From Methylococcaceae bacterium (GTDB lineage Bacteria > Pseudomonadota > Gammaproteobacteria > Methylococcales > Methylomonadaceae), in assembly GCA_007280895.1 (NCBI GenBank), contig QYQN01000135.1:1-39298 (forward strand): 39,298 nucleotides of DNA, given 5' to 3'. Under the pieces are notes generated by a model that had not been told where the DNA came from, did not search any database, and worked only from the letters and a program-made list of their open reading frames with translations. This document shows, one piece after another, positions 19,908 to 29,939 of the stretch. How positions within the stretch are numbered: position 1 is the first letter of the stretch; every line of letters starts with the position of its first letter. The position numbers and the translations under genes were made by a program.

Positions 19908-22900
19908 ATGAATCCATCACGCTTATTTATTTTACGTCCCGTCGCCACCTCGTTAATCATGCTGGCACTGTTATTACTGGGACTGTTAGCGTATCGAGAG
20001 CTACCCATTTCTGCCTTGCCGCAAGTTGAATATCCAACTATTCAAGTGGTGACTTTATATCCTGGTGCCAGCCAAGACGTGATGACGTCATTAATCACCG
20101 CACCACTGGAACGTCAATTAGGTCAGTTACCTGGGTTGACGCAGATGTCGTCTACCAGTTCATCGGGCGCTTCAGTTATTGTTTTACAATTCACCTTAAG
20201 TCTTAATATTGATATTGCCGAACAGCAAGTGCAAGCGGCGATTAATGCCGCAAGCAGTTTTCTGCCCAATGATTTACCCATGCCGCCTATTTACAGCAAA
20301 GTAAATCCTGCTGACGCGCCGATTATGACCTTAGCGGTCAGCTCAACAACGCTGCCCTTAACCAAAGTGGAAGATTTAGTTGACACGCGTTTAGCACAAA
20401 AATTATCACAGTTGTCGGGCGTAGGTTTAGTCAGCATTAGCGGTGGACAACGTCCCGCAGTGCGTATTCAGGTTAATCCGTTGGTCTTATCTGCCTATGG
20501 TTTAAGCCTTGATGATGTGCGTCGGGCGATTACCGCTGCCAATGTTAATCAACCCAAAGGCATGTTTGATGGTGCACAGTATTCTGCCACGATTGATGTT
20601 AATGATCAGTTACTTTCAGTTGCAGAGTATCAGAGCTTGGTGATTGCTTATCGCGAAGGGCGCCCCGTGCTGTTATCCGCTGTCGCCGAGATAGCCGAGT
20701 CTGCGGAGAATACGCGCTTGGCAGCGTGGGCAAATCAAACTGCAGCAGTTATTGTCAACATTCAGCGTCAGCCCGGCAGCAACGTGATTGATGTTGTCGA
20801 TCGTATCAACGCCTTATTGCCACAATTGCAAGATTCATTACCCAAAGGTTTAGATGTTGCCGTTATGTCTGACCGAACGACGACCATTCGTGCGTCGGTG
20901 GCGGATGTGCAAAAAGAATTACTCATGGCACTTGCGTTAGTTATTTTAGTTATTTTTCTGTTTTTGCGAAATGTGTCGGCAACTTTAATACCTAGCGTTG
21001 TGGTGCCCTTGTCACTGATTGGCAGCTTTGCTTTTCTTTACTTAGCAGAATTTAGCATCAATAACTTAACCTTGATGGCGTTGACTATTGCCGCAGGTTT
21101 TGTGGTAGATGATGCCATCGTTGTGATTGAAAATATTTCCCGTTATTTAGAAGAGGGCGATTCCCCTTTAAACGCCGCGTTAAAAGGCTCAGAGCAAATT
21201 GGCTTTACTATCATTTCATTAACTTTTTCACTGGTTGCGGTATTGATTCCATTGTTGTTTATGGGCGACGTGGTGGGGCGTTTGTTTCGTGAGTTTGCGA
21301 TTACCTTGGCGGTGGCGATACTGCTGTCCGCAGTGATTTCACTGACCTTAACACCCATGATGTGTGCAACAATGTTGCGGCATGTTGATGAGCGTCAAGG
21401 GGGCTGGTTTTACCGTGTGAGTGGTCGGTTTTTAGATAAGATGACCGCAACCTATGGGTATTTACTGCGCGGCGTGTTACGTCATCAAGGTCTCACGCTC
21501 ACTGTTGCGGTGGTTACGCTGGTGCTTACCGTGATCTTGTACAGTGCCATTCCCAAAGGTTTTTTCCCCAGTCAGGATACCGGCATTATTCAAGGGATTA
21601 CGCAAGCGCCGCAACGTATTTCCTTTTCTGCGATGGCAGCACAACAACAGGCCGTAGTTAAGGTGGTGTTGGAGGATGCAGCGGTAACCAGCGTTACCTC
21701 GTTAATTGGTGTCGACGGCGTTAACCCAAGCTTAAATACTGGACGCTTGCAGATTAATTTAAAGCCTTTGGAGGAACGACAAATATCGGCGTTAGCGGTT
21801 ATTCAGCGTTTACAACTTAAGCTAAAACAGGTGCAGGGGATGCTTACTTATTTGCAGCCGGTGCAGGATTTAACCATTGAAAATCGTCTCAGTCGTACTC
21901 AATATCAATTTACCTTGCAGGATGTTGATCAGCAAAAACTAACGTACTGGACGGCTAAACTGGTTGATAAACTGGCGCAAGCGCCGGCGTTTGCTGAAGT
22001 TGTGAGTGATGTGCAAGATCAGGGTTTGCAGATATTTATTGAGGTTGATCGTGGTCGAGCCAGTAGTCTTGGAATTTCGATAGCCGATATTGATAATGCC
22101 TTGTATAACGCATTTGGTCAGCGACAGGTTTCAACCCTGTTTACGCAATCCAATCAATATCGCGTGGTGCTGGAAGTTAAACCAGAATACCGTCATAGCA
22201 TTGCCGACTTAACGGACGTTCGGATTCAGTCTAAACAAGGAACACAGGTGCCATTGTCAGCACTTGCTACGCTTTCAGAACGTTTTGCACCGTTGGTCGT
22301 TAATCATTTAGCCAGCAGTCCTTCGGCAACAATTTCCTTTAATCTTACGCCTGGTGCGTTTTTAAGTGAGGCCGTCACGACACTTGCAGCAGCGCAACTT
22401 GAAATCGGCTTACCGCTGAGTATAAGTACGCGTTTACAAGGCGCAACCCAAGCATTTAGTGCGTCCTTATCAACGTCCGTGTGGTTAATTCTCGCGGCGA
22501 TTGTGACTGTGTACATCGTGCTGGGAGTGTTATATGAGAGTTATATTCATCCCGTTACTATTTTATCCACCTTGCCCTCAGCCAGTGTTGGCGCATTACT
22601 GGCTCTAATGCTCGCGGATAATGAGCTAGGTCTTATTGGTATTATTGGGATTATTTTATTGATGGGTATTGTCAAAAAAAATGCCATTATGATGATTGAT
22701 TTTGCGTTAGAGGCAGAACGCAAGGCTGGGCTATCGGCGTTTGAGGCAATTTATCAAGCGTGTTTATTACGTTTTCGACCCATTATGATGACCACTATGG
22801 CGGCCTTGTTGAGTGCGTTGCCGTTGATGCTTGGCACGGGTGTGGGCTCAGAATTACGTCATCCGTTGGGTATCACAATGGTGGGTGGCTTGGTGTTGAG

Positions 22901-22976
22901 TCAATTGCTCACCTTGTTTACAACCCCCGTAATTTACTTGGCGTTTGATCGTATGAGTACGCGTTTTAAGCGTTAA
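19908..22976 (+). CDS. RND multidrug efflux pump, first subunit (MdtB-like)
   Basis: A 1022-residue inner-membrane HAE1-type RND transporter. It begins with [34 protein letters not shown], typical of this group. TM4 carries the proton-relay pair in [13 protein letters not shown]. Two large periplasmic loops carry porter motifs ([28 protein letters not shown]), and the late TM segment has [20 protein letters not shown] second RND gene follows, as in the MdtBC pairs, which form mixed trimers. The export substrate cannot be predicted; MdtABC-type systems handle bile salts and novobiocin, and some export siderophores. Confidence 0.94.
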   Translation: MNPSRLFILRPVATSLIMLALLLLGLLAYRELPISALPQVEYPTIQVVTLYPGASQDVMTSLITAPLERQLGQLPGLTQMSSTSSSGASVIVLQFTLSLNIDIAEQQVQAAINAASSFLPNDLPMPPIYSKVNPADAPIMTLAVSSTTLPLTKVEDLVDTRLAQKLSQLSGVGLVSISGGQRPAVRIQVNPLVLSAYGLSLDDVRRAITAANVNQPKGMFDGAQYSATIDVNDQLLSVAEYQSLVIAYREGRPVLLSAVAEIAESAENTRLAAWANQTAAVIVNIQRQPGSNVIDVVDRINALLPQLQDSLPKGLDVAVMSDRTTTIRASVADVQKELLMALALVILVIFLFLRNVSATLIPSVVVPLSLIGSFAFLYLAEFSINNLTLMALTIAAGFVVDDAIVVIENISRYLEEGDSPLNAALKGSEQIGFTIISLTFSLVAVLIPLLFMGDVVGRLFREFAITLAVAILLSAVISLTLTPMMCATMLRHVDERQGGWFYRVSGRFLDKMTATYGYLLRGVLRHQGLTLTVAVVTLVLTVILYSAIPKGFFPSQDTGIIQGITQAPQRISFSAMAAQQQAVVKVVLEDAAVTSVTSLIGVDGVNPSLNTGRLQINLKPLEERQISALAVIQRLQLKLKQVQGMLTYLQPVQDLTIENRLSRTQYQFTLQDVDQQKLTYWTAKLVDKLAQAPAFAEVVSDVQDQGLQIFIEVDRGRASSLGISIADIDNALYNAFGQRQVSTLFTQSNQYRVVLEVKPEYRHSIADLTDVRIQSKQGTQVPLSALATLSERFAPLVVNHLASSPSATISFNLTPGAFLSEAVTTLAAAQLEIGLPLSISTRLQGATQAFSASLSTSVWLILAAIVTVYIVLGVLYESYIHPVTILSTLPSASVGALLALMLADNELGLIGIIGIILLMGIVKKNAIMMIDFALEAERKAGLSAFEAIYQACLLRFRPIMMTTMAALLSALPLMLGTGVGSELRHPLGITMVGGLVLSQLLTLFTTPVIYLAFDRMSTRFKR

Positions 22977-23047
22977 ATGGTCAGTAATTCTCTATAGTTG
23001 GACGCTATATGGCACACGGCGCCTGAGTAGCTATAAACAGGAGTAAA

Positions 23048-23081
23048 AAGGCTTTAGCCTTGTTAACCAAGGGCTAAAGCA
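23048..23081 (-). terminator. Stem-loop between the two RND genes, minus-strand terminator-like
   Basis: GCTTTAGCCTTG (23051-23062) pairs with 23068-23080, with one bulged G and a 5-base loop. On the plus strand it is preceded by five A and has no T-run after it, so it reads as an intrinsic terminator on the minus strand only. A smaller copy of the same A-tract plus GCTTT/AAAGC layout is at 18396-18416 before the adaptor gene. It may act on antisense RNA or simply be an mRNA structure that tunes expression between the pump genes. Confidence 0.4.
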
Positions 23082-23193
23082 AGTGGACTCCGTATTCTCC
23101 AAGATGATCATAATGAGAATTGCTGAAGATTTGTAGAGTGGATACCTGTCATGAGGCCTAGCGCATCCACCAAAACACCAAAAAGGATTAATC

Positions 23194-26100
23194 ATGTCAT
23201 GTTCAGGCTATTTTATCACCCGTCCTGTTGCCACCACGTTGTTGACGCTAGGCTTAGCGTTGTCTGGCATACTCGCCTATTTTCAACTGCCCATAGCAGC
23301 ATTGCCACAGGTTGATTTTCCCTCTATTTCAGTTAGGGCAACTGTTCCAGGCGCGAGTCCTGAAACCATGGCCGTCAGTGTTGCTACGCCATTGGAACGA
23401 GCGTTGGGACATATTGCGGGCGTCACCGAAATGACGTCGTCTAGTGGCTTTGGTAGCACAGACATCAGCTTACAATTTGCTCTTAATCGTGATGTTGACG
23501 CTGCGGCACGCGATGTGCAGGCGGCCATTAACGCAGCAAGTACGCTGTTGCCTGCTAATATGCCGTCCCGTCCTAGTTATCGTCGTAATAACCCCAGCGA
23601 TACGCCGCTGATGATCTTAGCGTTAACCTCAGCGACGCTCACGCGTGCGCAGTTATTTGATGTCGCCTCGAATATTTTGGCACCAAAACTCTCGCAAATA
23701 GATGGTATGGGGCAGGTTGCGATACGGGGCAGTTCCTTGCCGGCGGTTAGGATAGAACTTAATCCTGCGGCCTTGGCAAAATATCAGCTTAGTTTTGAGG
23801 AGGTGCGGACAGCCATTACCGCAACGAATGTTACGCAACCAAAAGGAGCTATCGAAGATGCCAAAAATTATTGGCAAATTATGGTTAATGATCAAGCTAA
23901 GACCGCAGCAGATTATTTGCCCCTAGTGGTGGCTTATCGAAACGGTGCAAGCGTTCATCTTACTGATATTGGTACGGCTATCGATGCGGCTGAAAATAGA
24001 GGTACTGCGGGGTTTATGAATGATAAACCTGCGGTGTTATTGGCTTTGTTTAAGCAGGATCGTGGCAATGTGATTGCAACGGTTGATAAGGTAAAGGCTT
24101 TTTTGCCACACTTAAACGCCTCGCTTCCGCCGTCTGTGGAATTAACGGTAGCGATGGATCGTTCAATTTTTATTCGGGACGCACTTCAAGAAGTTAAGTT
24201 AACCTTGGTGGTTGCGGTGGTGCTGGTCATCTTGGTGGTACTGCTGTTTTTAGGAAACTGGCGTGCGGCACTGATTCCTATTGTTACCGTACCGGTAGCG
24301 TTAGTCGCCACCTTTGGGCTGATGTATAGTTGCCATTTCAGTTTAAATATTTTAACCATGATGGCACTTACCGTCGCCACAGGCTTTGTCGTTGATGATG
24401 CGATAGTCGTGATAGAAAACGCCAATCGACACTTAGCCCAAGGGCTCACGCCAACTCAGGCGGCACTGCGCGCCATTAAGGAAACGGGGGCGACCTTAGT
24501 GACGATGAGTCTGTCATTGCTTGCGGTATTTAGTCCAATAATATTGATGAGTGGGATTGTGGGACGCTTGTTTCAGGAGTTTGCCCTGACCTTGTCGGCT
24601 GCGGTACTTATCTCATTATTATTATCCTTTACCACCACCCCTATGTTGTGTGCCCACTGGCTTCATGCTGAAACTGTTAGCAAACGGAAAGGGTTATTTC
24701 AATTCAGTGACAAGGTCTTCCATCAGGTATCGCTAATTTATGACACGTCACTGGCTTGGGCATTGCGGCATCAGCCGTTGATGATTTTATTGCTGGCAGT
24801 GATTATTGGTTTAAACGTGTATCTGTATTCAATTATCCCAAAAGGTTTTTTTCCAGATCAAGATACGGGCAGGTTGCTGGGCGGTATTCAAGGTGAGCAG
24901 ACAATTTCGTCGCGAGCAATGCAAGAAAAACTGGCAACTATCGTGCAGAGTATTAAACAAGATCCAGATGTTGAAGCGGTGATGGGCAGCACAGAAGGTG
25001 AGCGGGCTAACAATGGCCGCTTATTTGTGATGCTTAAACCCTTGGGTACTCGGACGCTGCGCGCGGATGAATTGATGACTAAATTTCGTCGCCAATTTGC
25101 TAATTTAGCGGGCGTGGGCGTGTATTTAAGACCTGCGCAAGAGTTGCGTATTGGTGCCAGACCCTCGCCCGCTAATTATGAATACGCATTGGAAGCCGAT
25201 CAGCTTGCTGAACTTAAGCTATGGACACCGCGTGTCGTGACTGCGTTAAAAAGCGTACCAGAGTTGACCGATGTGAATACCGATCAGCAGGATAATGGTC
25301 GGCAAATTTCATTGCACATTGACCGCACTGCTGCGGCCAGATTAGGCGTGACTCAGGCCTTGATTGATGAAACTTTAAACGATGCTTTTGGACAACGACA
25401 GGTTTCGGTGATTTATATGCCGCTTAATCAATATCATGTGGTCATGGAAGTGGCGCCTGACTATGCACAAAATGCCGAAGCATTAAGGGATATTTATATA
25501 AGTGTGCCTGCAACGGCGGCTAATCCTACAGGGTCAAAAGTGCCTTTAGCTGCGTTTAGTCGTTATCAACAAACCCCACGGGCGTTATCTGTTAATCATC
25601 AGGGGCAGTTTCCAACGGCAACCATTTCCTTTAATTTGGCTGCTGGGGTGTCGTTATCAACCGCCAGCGCAGCAATAAATAACGCACTCAATACCTTAAC
25701 TTTGCCAATTTCCTTGCACGGGAGCTTTCAAGGGTCTGCGAAAGAATTTGAGCAAACCTTAAAAAATCAGCCTTGGTTAATTTTGTCTGCATTGCTCGCC
25801 ATTTATATTGTGCTGGGCATTCTGTATGAAAGTGTGATTCATCCATTGACTATTCTCTCAACCTTGCCCTCCGCTGGAGTGGGCGCACTCATCGCCTTAC
25901 TGGCGTTTGCGACTGAATTTAGCATTATTGCCTTGATTGGGGTGATTTTATTGATTGGCATTGTTCAAAAAAATGCCATTATGATGATTGACTTTGCCTT
26001 GAACGCAGAACGCCAGCAGGGGGTAAGTGCTGATGAAGCCATTCGTGCCGCGTGTCGGTTACGTTTGCGTCCTATTTTAATGACCACTTTTGGGGCAATA

Positions 26101-26292
26101 CTTGCCGCCGTCCCGCTGGCCTTTGGAACGGGCTATGGTTCGGAACTGTTATGCCCGTTAGGGATCACTATTATTGGCGGTTTACTGTTCAGTCAAGTGC
26201 TAACTTTATACACCACGCCAGTTATTTATCTTTATTTAGATCGTTTCCAAACGTGGTGTTTACGCCGCAACAAGAACGCTGTCCACCCTTAA
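23194..26292 (+). CDS. RND multidrug efflux pump, second subunit (MdtC-like)
   Basis: A 1032-residue HAE1-type RND transporter homologous to the upstream gene but clearly diverged. It starts with RPVATTLLTLGLALSGILAYFQLPIAALPQVDFP. The TM4 segment [13 protein letters not shown] has the essential Asp pair. The second half has [21 protein letters not shown] and [25 protein letters not shown] precedes the ATG. A 217-base gap with a strong stem-loop separates it from the first pump, which is unusual since such pairs are normally almost fused. The outer-membrane channel follows about 20 bases downstream. Confidence 0.94.
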   Translation: MSCSGYFITRPVATTLLTLGLALSGILAYFQLPIAALPQVDFPSISVRATVPGASPETMAVSVATPLERALGHIAGVTEMTSSSGFGSTDISLQFALNRDVDAAARDVQAAINAASTLLPANMPSRPSYRRNNPSDTPLMILALTSATLTRAQLFDVASNILAPKLSQIDGMGQVAIRGSSLPAVRIELNPAALAKYQLSFEEVRTAITATNVTQPKGAIEDAKNYWQIMVNDQAKTAADYLPLVVAYRNGASVHLTDIGTAIDAAENRGTAGFMNDKPAVLLALFKQDRGNVIATVDKVKAFLPHLNASLPPSVELTVAMDRSIFIRDALQEVKLTLVVAVVLVILVVLLFLGNWRAALIPIVTVPVALVATFGLMYSCHFSLNILTMMALTVATGFVVDDAIVVIENANRHLAQGLTPTQAALRAIKETGATLVTMSLSLLAVFSPIILMSGIVGRLFQEFALTLSAAVLISLLLSFTTTPMLCAHWLHAETVSKRKGLFQFSDKVFHQVSLIYDTSLAWALRHQPLMILLLAVIIGLNVYLYSIIPKGFFPDQDTGRLLGGIQGEQTISSRAMQEKLATIVQSIKQDPDVEAVMGSTEGERANNGRLFVMLKPLGTRTLRADELMTKFRRQFANLAGVGVYLRPAQELRIGARPSPANYEYALEADQLAELKLWTPRVVTALKSVPELTDVNTDQQDNGRQISLHIDRTAAARLGVTQALIDETLNDAFGQRQVSVIYMPLNQYHVVMEVAPDYAQNAEALRDIYISVPATAANPTGSKVPLAAFSRYQQTPRALSVNHQGQFPTATISFNLAAGVSLSTASAAINNALNTLTLPISLHGSFQGSAKEFEQTLKNQPWLILSALLAIYIVLGILYESVIHPLTILSTLPSAGVGALIALLAFATEFSIIALIGVILLIGIVQKNAIMMIDFALNAERQQGVSADEAIRAACRLRLRPILMTTFGAILAAVPLAFGTGYGSELLCPLGITIIGGLLFSQVLTLYTTPVIYLYLDRFQTWCLRRNKNAVHP

Positions 26293-26312
26293 TTAAGCCA
26301 TTAAAGATCATC

Positions 26313-27800
26313 GTGACAACATATTTTTTAGCGTGCCGTTGTGTGGTGTTAACCGCACTGTTATGCCTTTCAGCGTGTACTGTAGGGCCAGAATATCGTC
26401 GTCCACTCAGTACGGTGCCCACTGATTTTAAAGAAATAAAAGGCTGGACGCAGGCGCAGCCGCGTGATGCACAGCTTCCTGAAGACTGGTGGGTGCTGTT
26501 TAATGATCCGTATTTAACGACGCTTGAGCGGCAGGTTGCCTCGTCTAATTTAAGCATTGCTGAGGCAGAAGCACGCTATGCCCAAGCCCAAGCGTTGGTG
26601 CAATCGGCAACGTCTGCTTATTCGCCGCTGCTGTCAACCACGGCGATAACCAACCGTTTTCGTGCGGCAAGCGGACAGAGTGTTGCTGTTTCTGGGGTGA
26701 GAAATTTATTTGGTGGCCTTATTAGTGTTGCTTGGGAGCCAGATTTATGGGGCAGCGTAAAAAAACAGGTTGAAGCGAACGCCACCACCGCGCAGGCAAG
26801 TGCGGCAACTGTTCAGGCCTTGCGTTTGTCGGCGCAAGCACTGCTGGCACAAAACTATTTTTTGCTGCGTAAAATTGATGCCCATATCGCTTTGTTAACG
26901 GAAACGATTGCTAGGTATGAGAAGACCTTAACAATTATTCAAAACCGTTACCGCGCGGGAGTAGCGGCTAAAACCGACAGTATTCAGGCTGAAACACAAT
27001 TGGAATCAGTGCGTGCCCGTCTTATTGATAGCGGCATTCAACGCCAGCAATGTGAACACGCCATTGCCTTATTGATGGGCAAGCCACCTTCAGCACTTAG
27101 CATTTCACGCCAAGCAAGGGTTACGCCAGTGCCCTCGATTCCTGTTATGTTGCCTTCGCAATTACTGGAACGTAGGCCTGACATTGCCGCAGCAGAACGT
27201 TTGACCGCAGCCGCCAATGCACAAATTGGTGTCGCTAAAGCAGCGTATTATCCCAAAGTAAATCTTAGCGCTAGCCGTGGCAGCCAAAGTACCGAGTTAT
27301 CCTCGCTGTTCACCACCGCCGCCACGTATTGGGCTTTAGGGCCGGCAGCGCTGGCGTTGCCATTGTTTGACGGCGGTGCACGCAGTGCGCAACTGACCGC
27401 AGCGGTTAATAGCTTTAAGGGAAATGTTGCGGCATACCGTAACACCGTGTTGACCAGCTTTGTTGAGGTGGAAGATTATCTGACCGAGCTTCACTTACTC
27501 GCGCAGGAAACTGAGGTACAAAAGAAAGCAGTCACCTCTGCACATAACGCCGTTGATTTAATGATGAATCAATACAACGCGGGCACGGTTAGTTATCTGA
27601 ATGTGATGACGGCGCAAACCACAGCATTAACCAACGAAGAAACCGCAGTAGAGTTGCACGGTCGACAATTGCTTGCCGCAGTGCAATTGGTGAAAGCCTT
27701 GGGTGGCGGTTGGGATGCTACAACCTTGCCCACGGAAGACAAGGTTGGTGGCAAGGTTAATTGGCAACAATTTTTGCCCGTGCCGCTTATTCAAAAGTAG
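26313..27800 (+). CDS. RND efflux outer-membrane lipoprotein (NodT family)
   Basis: The outer-membrane channel of the tripartite pump, about 495 residues. The open frame extends upstream to 26052 inside the pump gene, but the real start is most likely the GTG at 26313, 20 bases after the pump stop, because it gives a short basic stretch, a hydrophobic core and the lipobox LSAC with lipidated Cys22, followed by the family hallmark TVGPEYRRP. Two repeated TolC-like halves are seen: EDWWVLFNDPYLTTLERQV and WEPDLWGSVKKQVEANATT in the first; LLERRPDIAAAERLTAAANA and LPLFDGGARSAQL in the second; then YNAGTVSYLNVMTAQTTAL. It completes the operon with the adaptor and two pumps. Confidence 0.92.
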   Translation: MTTYFLACRCVVLTALLCLSACTVGPEYRRPLSTVPTDFKEIKGWTQAQPRDAQLPEDWWVLFNDPYLTTLERQVASSNLSIAEAEARYAQAQALVQSATSAYSPLLSTTAITNRFRAASGQSVAVSGVRNLFGGLISVAWEPDLWGSVKKQVEANATTAQASAATVQALRLSAQALLAQNYFLLRKIDAHIALLTETIARYEKTLTIIQNRYRAGVAAKTDSIQAETQLESVRARLIDSGIQRQQCEHAIALLMGKPPSALSISRQARVTPVPSIPVMLPSQLLERRPDIAAAERLTAAANAQIGVAKAAYYPKVNLSASRGSQSTELSSLFTTAATYWALGPAALALPLFDGGARSAQLTAAVNSFKGNVAAYRNTVLTSFVEVEDYLTELHLLAQETEVQKKAVTSAHNAVDLMMNQYNAGTVSYLNVMTAQTTALTNEETAVELHGRQLLAAVQLVKALGGGWDATTLPTEDKVGGKVNWQQFLPVPLIQK

Positions 27801-28049
27801 GGTAAGGCTGTGTTGTTGCCAATAGTCACCGTTATGGTTAATGGTTGTGACGCTGGTTACTAGGCAGCAGTTATTCATCAGTACCTGTTGCTATAGTAGC
27901 AATAACCGTTTGGCGTGCGGTTTTCTTTGGCGTGCATGGTGACATTGAGTTTCTGGTACGGTAGTTGCTTTGAGTCAAAGGGCGGGATTGACTTTAGCGC
28001 CATAAATGGCCCATCTCACCTCCAGATAAACCCATCACTCTAGGTAATT
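27801..28049. other. Intergenic control region of the ydhS-like gene
   Basis: About 250 bases holding a short dyad (TTGCTA/TAGCAA, 27888-27902) and the best sigma-54 type promoter of the window (27954-27969). The GTTGCTAT of the dyad also occurs at 10854-10861 in the first control region. No gene is supported on either strand. Confidence 0.5.
27954..27969 (+). promoter_or_regulatory. Sigma-54 type -24/-12 promoter of the ydhS-like gene
   Basis: TGGTACG-N4-TTGCT: eleven of the twelve consensus positions agree, with GG (27955-27956) and GC (27967-27968) exactly 10 bases apart. It is 80 bases before the ATG at 28050. The -12 half is a perfect match, the -24 half has one difference. Confidence 0.65.
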
Positions 28050-29534
28050 ATGACTTCATTTACTCAACACTCACAACGTTCTGCTCAGCACTCTAGTATT
28101 GCAATCATTGGCTCAGGGTTTAGCGGGACAATGGTTGCTGTACATCTCTTACGTCAAGCTAGTTTTCCACTGACTATCTATTTAATTGAAGCTAATCCTG
28201 CGCAATTTGCTCGCGGAGTTGCTTATAGCACCGACAGTGCTTGCCATTTATTGAATGTTCCCGCCGCTAATATGAGTGCTTTTCCTAAGGATCCAGTACA
28301 TTTTTTAAGATGGGCAAAGAAAAAAGAAGCCAAGGGTGAGTTAAACGTACCGTGGCAAACTGAAAGTAATACTGTTACTGCTACGTCGTTTTTACCAAGG
28401 GGTGCGTATGGGGATTACTTAGTCGAGCTGTTAGATAATGCCGAGCACAATGCCGTGGCTAACGGTGTGTATTTGGAAAGAAAAATAGATAAAGCTGTTG
28501 CGTTGCGTATCGAGCCAAAGAGCGTAATGATTGGCTTACTTAATGGTGAACATTTACGCGTTCAAAAAGTGGTGTTGGCCTTAGGTAATTTTCCACCTGG
28601 CGATCCTGTTATAGAAAATCCCGTTTTTTATCAAAGCCCACGCTATTTTAGCAACCCTTGGCAACGTGGGGTCTTACAAGCATTACTTAAAACAACCTCG
28701 TGTGTGTTGATTGGGTCAGGGCTAACGATGGTTGATTGGGCTATTACTTTGAGTAATGCTGGCTATCAGGGCGTTATTCATACGGTGTCGCGACGTGGCG
28801 TGTGGCCACAAGAACATAAGCCGCACAAGCCCTTAGCGTTTAGTCTTGATGTGCACGCCAAGTCGCCTTCTGTTCGGGCATGGCTGCATGAGATACGACG
28901 TTATATTCGTGAGAGTGATTGCGATTGGCGCTCGGTGATTGATGCGCTTAGACCTAGTATTGGAATATTGTGGACAAGTTTGTCATTAGTCGAACGCCGA
29001 CGTTTTTTGCGTCATGTACGGGTTTATTGGGATAATCATCGACACCGCTTACCGCCTGTCGTTGCAGAACGGCTAAATGAATTAGTCAGGTCGGGACAAT
29101 TACAAAAGCATACGGGACGAATTTTTTCCTATCAGGAAACAGAGCAGGGCGTGGAGGTGTTAATAAAGCAGCGTGGCTTAGCAACGGCGACGACACTTAG
29201 TGTTTCTGCTGTTGTTAATTGCTCTGGCGCGGAGAGTAATTATCGAAAACTTAATAATTTATTTGTTACGTGTTTGTTGAGTCAGCAATCGATTGAGCCT
29301 GATCCGTTGGCACTTGGTCTTAATGTTGGGTCAGACGGCGCCTTGATTTATAGTGATGGCACGCATTCAGAGTGTTTGTATACCTTAGGTCCTCCACAAA
29401 AAGGTATGCTTTGGGAAACCATTGCTGTACCAGAAATTCGTGTACAAGCTGAGCAGTTGGCGAATACCTTATTAACACATTTACCTAATTTAACGTCTAC
29501 AGTAGAGCCGTTAAGTCAACTTGAAACAGTGTAA
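28050..29534 (+). CDS. YdhS-type FAD/NAD(P)-binding oxidoreductase
   Basis: A 494-residue protein of the FAD-NAD(P)-binding (NAD_binding_9, COG4529/YdhS) family. The N-terminal dinucleotide fold has GSGFSG (21-26), with the acidic end of beta-2 at IEANP. RGVAYSTDSACHLLNVPAANMSAFP is the family's characteristic flavin region. A second Rossmann motif, GSGLT, starts at residue 222, and NCSGAESNYRKL occurs later. No signal peptide, so cytoplasmic. The family is functionally undefined; relatives resemble flavin monooxygenases such as ornithine hydroxylases. A single-gene unit: own sigma-54 type promoter upstream, strong terminator downstream. AGGTAATT precedes the ATG. Confidence 0.85.
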   Translation: MTSFTQHSQRSAQHSSIAIIGSGFSGTMVAVHLLRQASFPLTIYLIEANPAQFARGVAYSTDSACHLLNVPAANMSAFPKDPVHFLRWAKKKEAKGELNVPWQTESNTVTATSFLPRGAYGDYLVELLDNAEHNAVANGVYLERKIDKAVALRIEPKSVMIGLLNGEHLRVQKVVLALGNFPPGDPVIENPVFYQSPRYFSNPWQRGVLQALLKTTSCVLIGSGLTMVDWAITLSNAGYQGVIHTVSRRGVWPQEHKPHKPLAFSLDVHAKSPSVRAWLHEIRRYIRESDCDWRSVIDALRPSIGILWTSLSLVERRRFLRHVRVYWDNHRHRLPPVVAERLNELVRSGQLQKHTGRIFSYQETEQGVEVLIKQRGLATATTLSVSAVVNCSGAESNYRKLNNLFVTCLLSQQSIEPDPLALGLNVGSDGALIYSDGTHSECLYTLGPPQKGMLWETIAVPEIRVQAEQLANTLLTHLPNLTSTVEPLSQLETV

Positions 29535-29579
29535 GCAACGGGCAGTTGCTGTCTAGTTTAGTGTTAAAACACTCTTAAC

Positions 29580-29610
29580 AAAGGGTCTGCCTTAGCAGGC
29601 CCTTTTTTTT
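29580..29610 (+). terminator. Intrinsic terminator after the ydhS-like gene
   Basis: AAAGGGTCTGC (29580-29590) pairs with GCAGGCCCTTT (29595-29605), including one G-T pair, around a 4-base loop and is followed by T to 29610. Confidence 0.93.
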
Positions 29611-29833
29611 GTTTGTGCCTTGGCTGAAAGAGGCGTGTTTGCGATCAGCTAAGGCTCAGACGCGTATCAAAATTTAGTGGATTAGTGTGTTTCTGATGAA
29701 ACAGGTGATAAACAAGGTGTTGCTTAAAATGCAGGTAACATGGTTTTCATTAAGACAAAAAATCAGTGTTATTTAATTTGTAAAGCATTGTTAATTAAAT
29801 ATATTTTTTTTAAATTATGGTTTTTTTATACTT

Positions 29834-29849
29834 TGGCATAGCCCGTGCA
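29834..29849 (+). promoter_or_regulatory. Sigma-54 type -24/-12 promoter of the tonB operon
   Basis: TGGCATA-N4-GTGCA: nine of twelve consensus positions agree, with GG (29835-29836) and GC (29847-29848) exactly 10 bases apart. It is 90 bases before the tonB ATG. It resembles the element at 10889 closely (TGGCAT and GTGC shared). Confidence 0.5.
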
Positions 29850-29939
29850 AAGATTAAATTAAAGTCGATAAGTGTCGTTGAGTATCGTGGCAGCCTTATC
29901 GGTTTTCGGCAAACCTAATTAAGAAGACAGGTGAATCTA

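Larger units (their letters stand above)
29535..29939. other. Intergenic region with terminator and tonB control region
   Basis: A 405-base gap. It holds the terminator of the ydhS-like gene (29580-29610), then an AT-rich stretch, then the sigma-54 type promoter of the tonB operon (29834-29849). No clear Fur box was seen by eye. Confidence 0.5.

Noticed and set aside
26052-26312. Upstream extension of the outer-membrane channel frame inside the pump gene
   Set aside because: It overlaps conserved pump sequence in another frame, and the lipoprotein signal fixes the start at about 26313.
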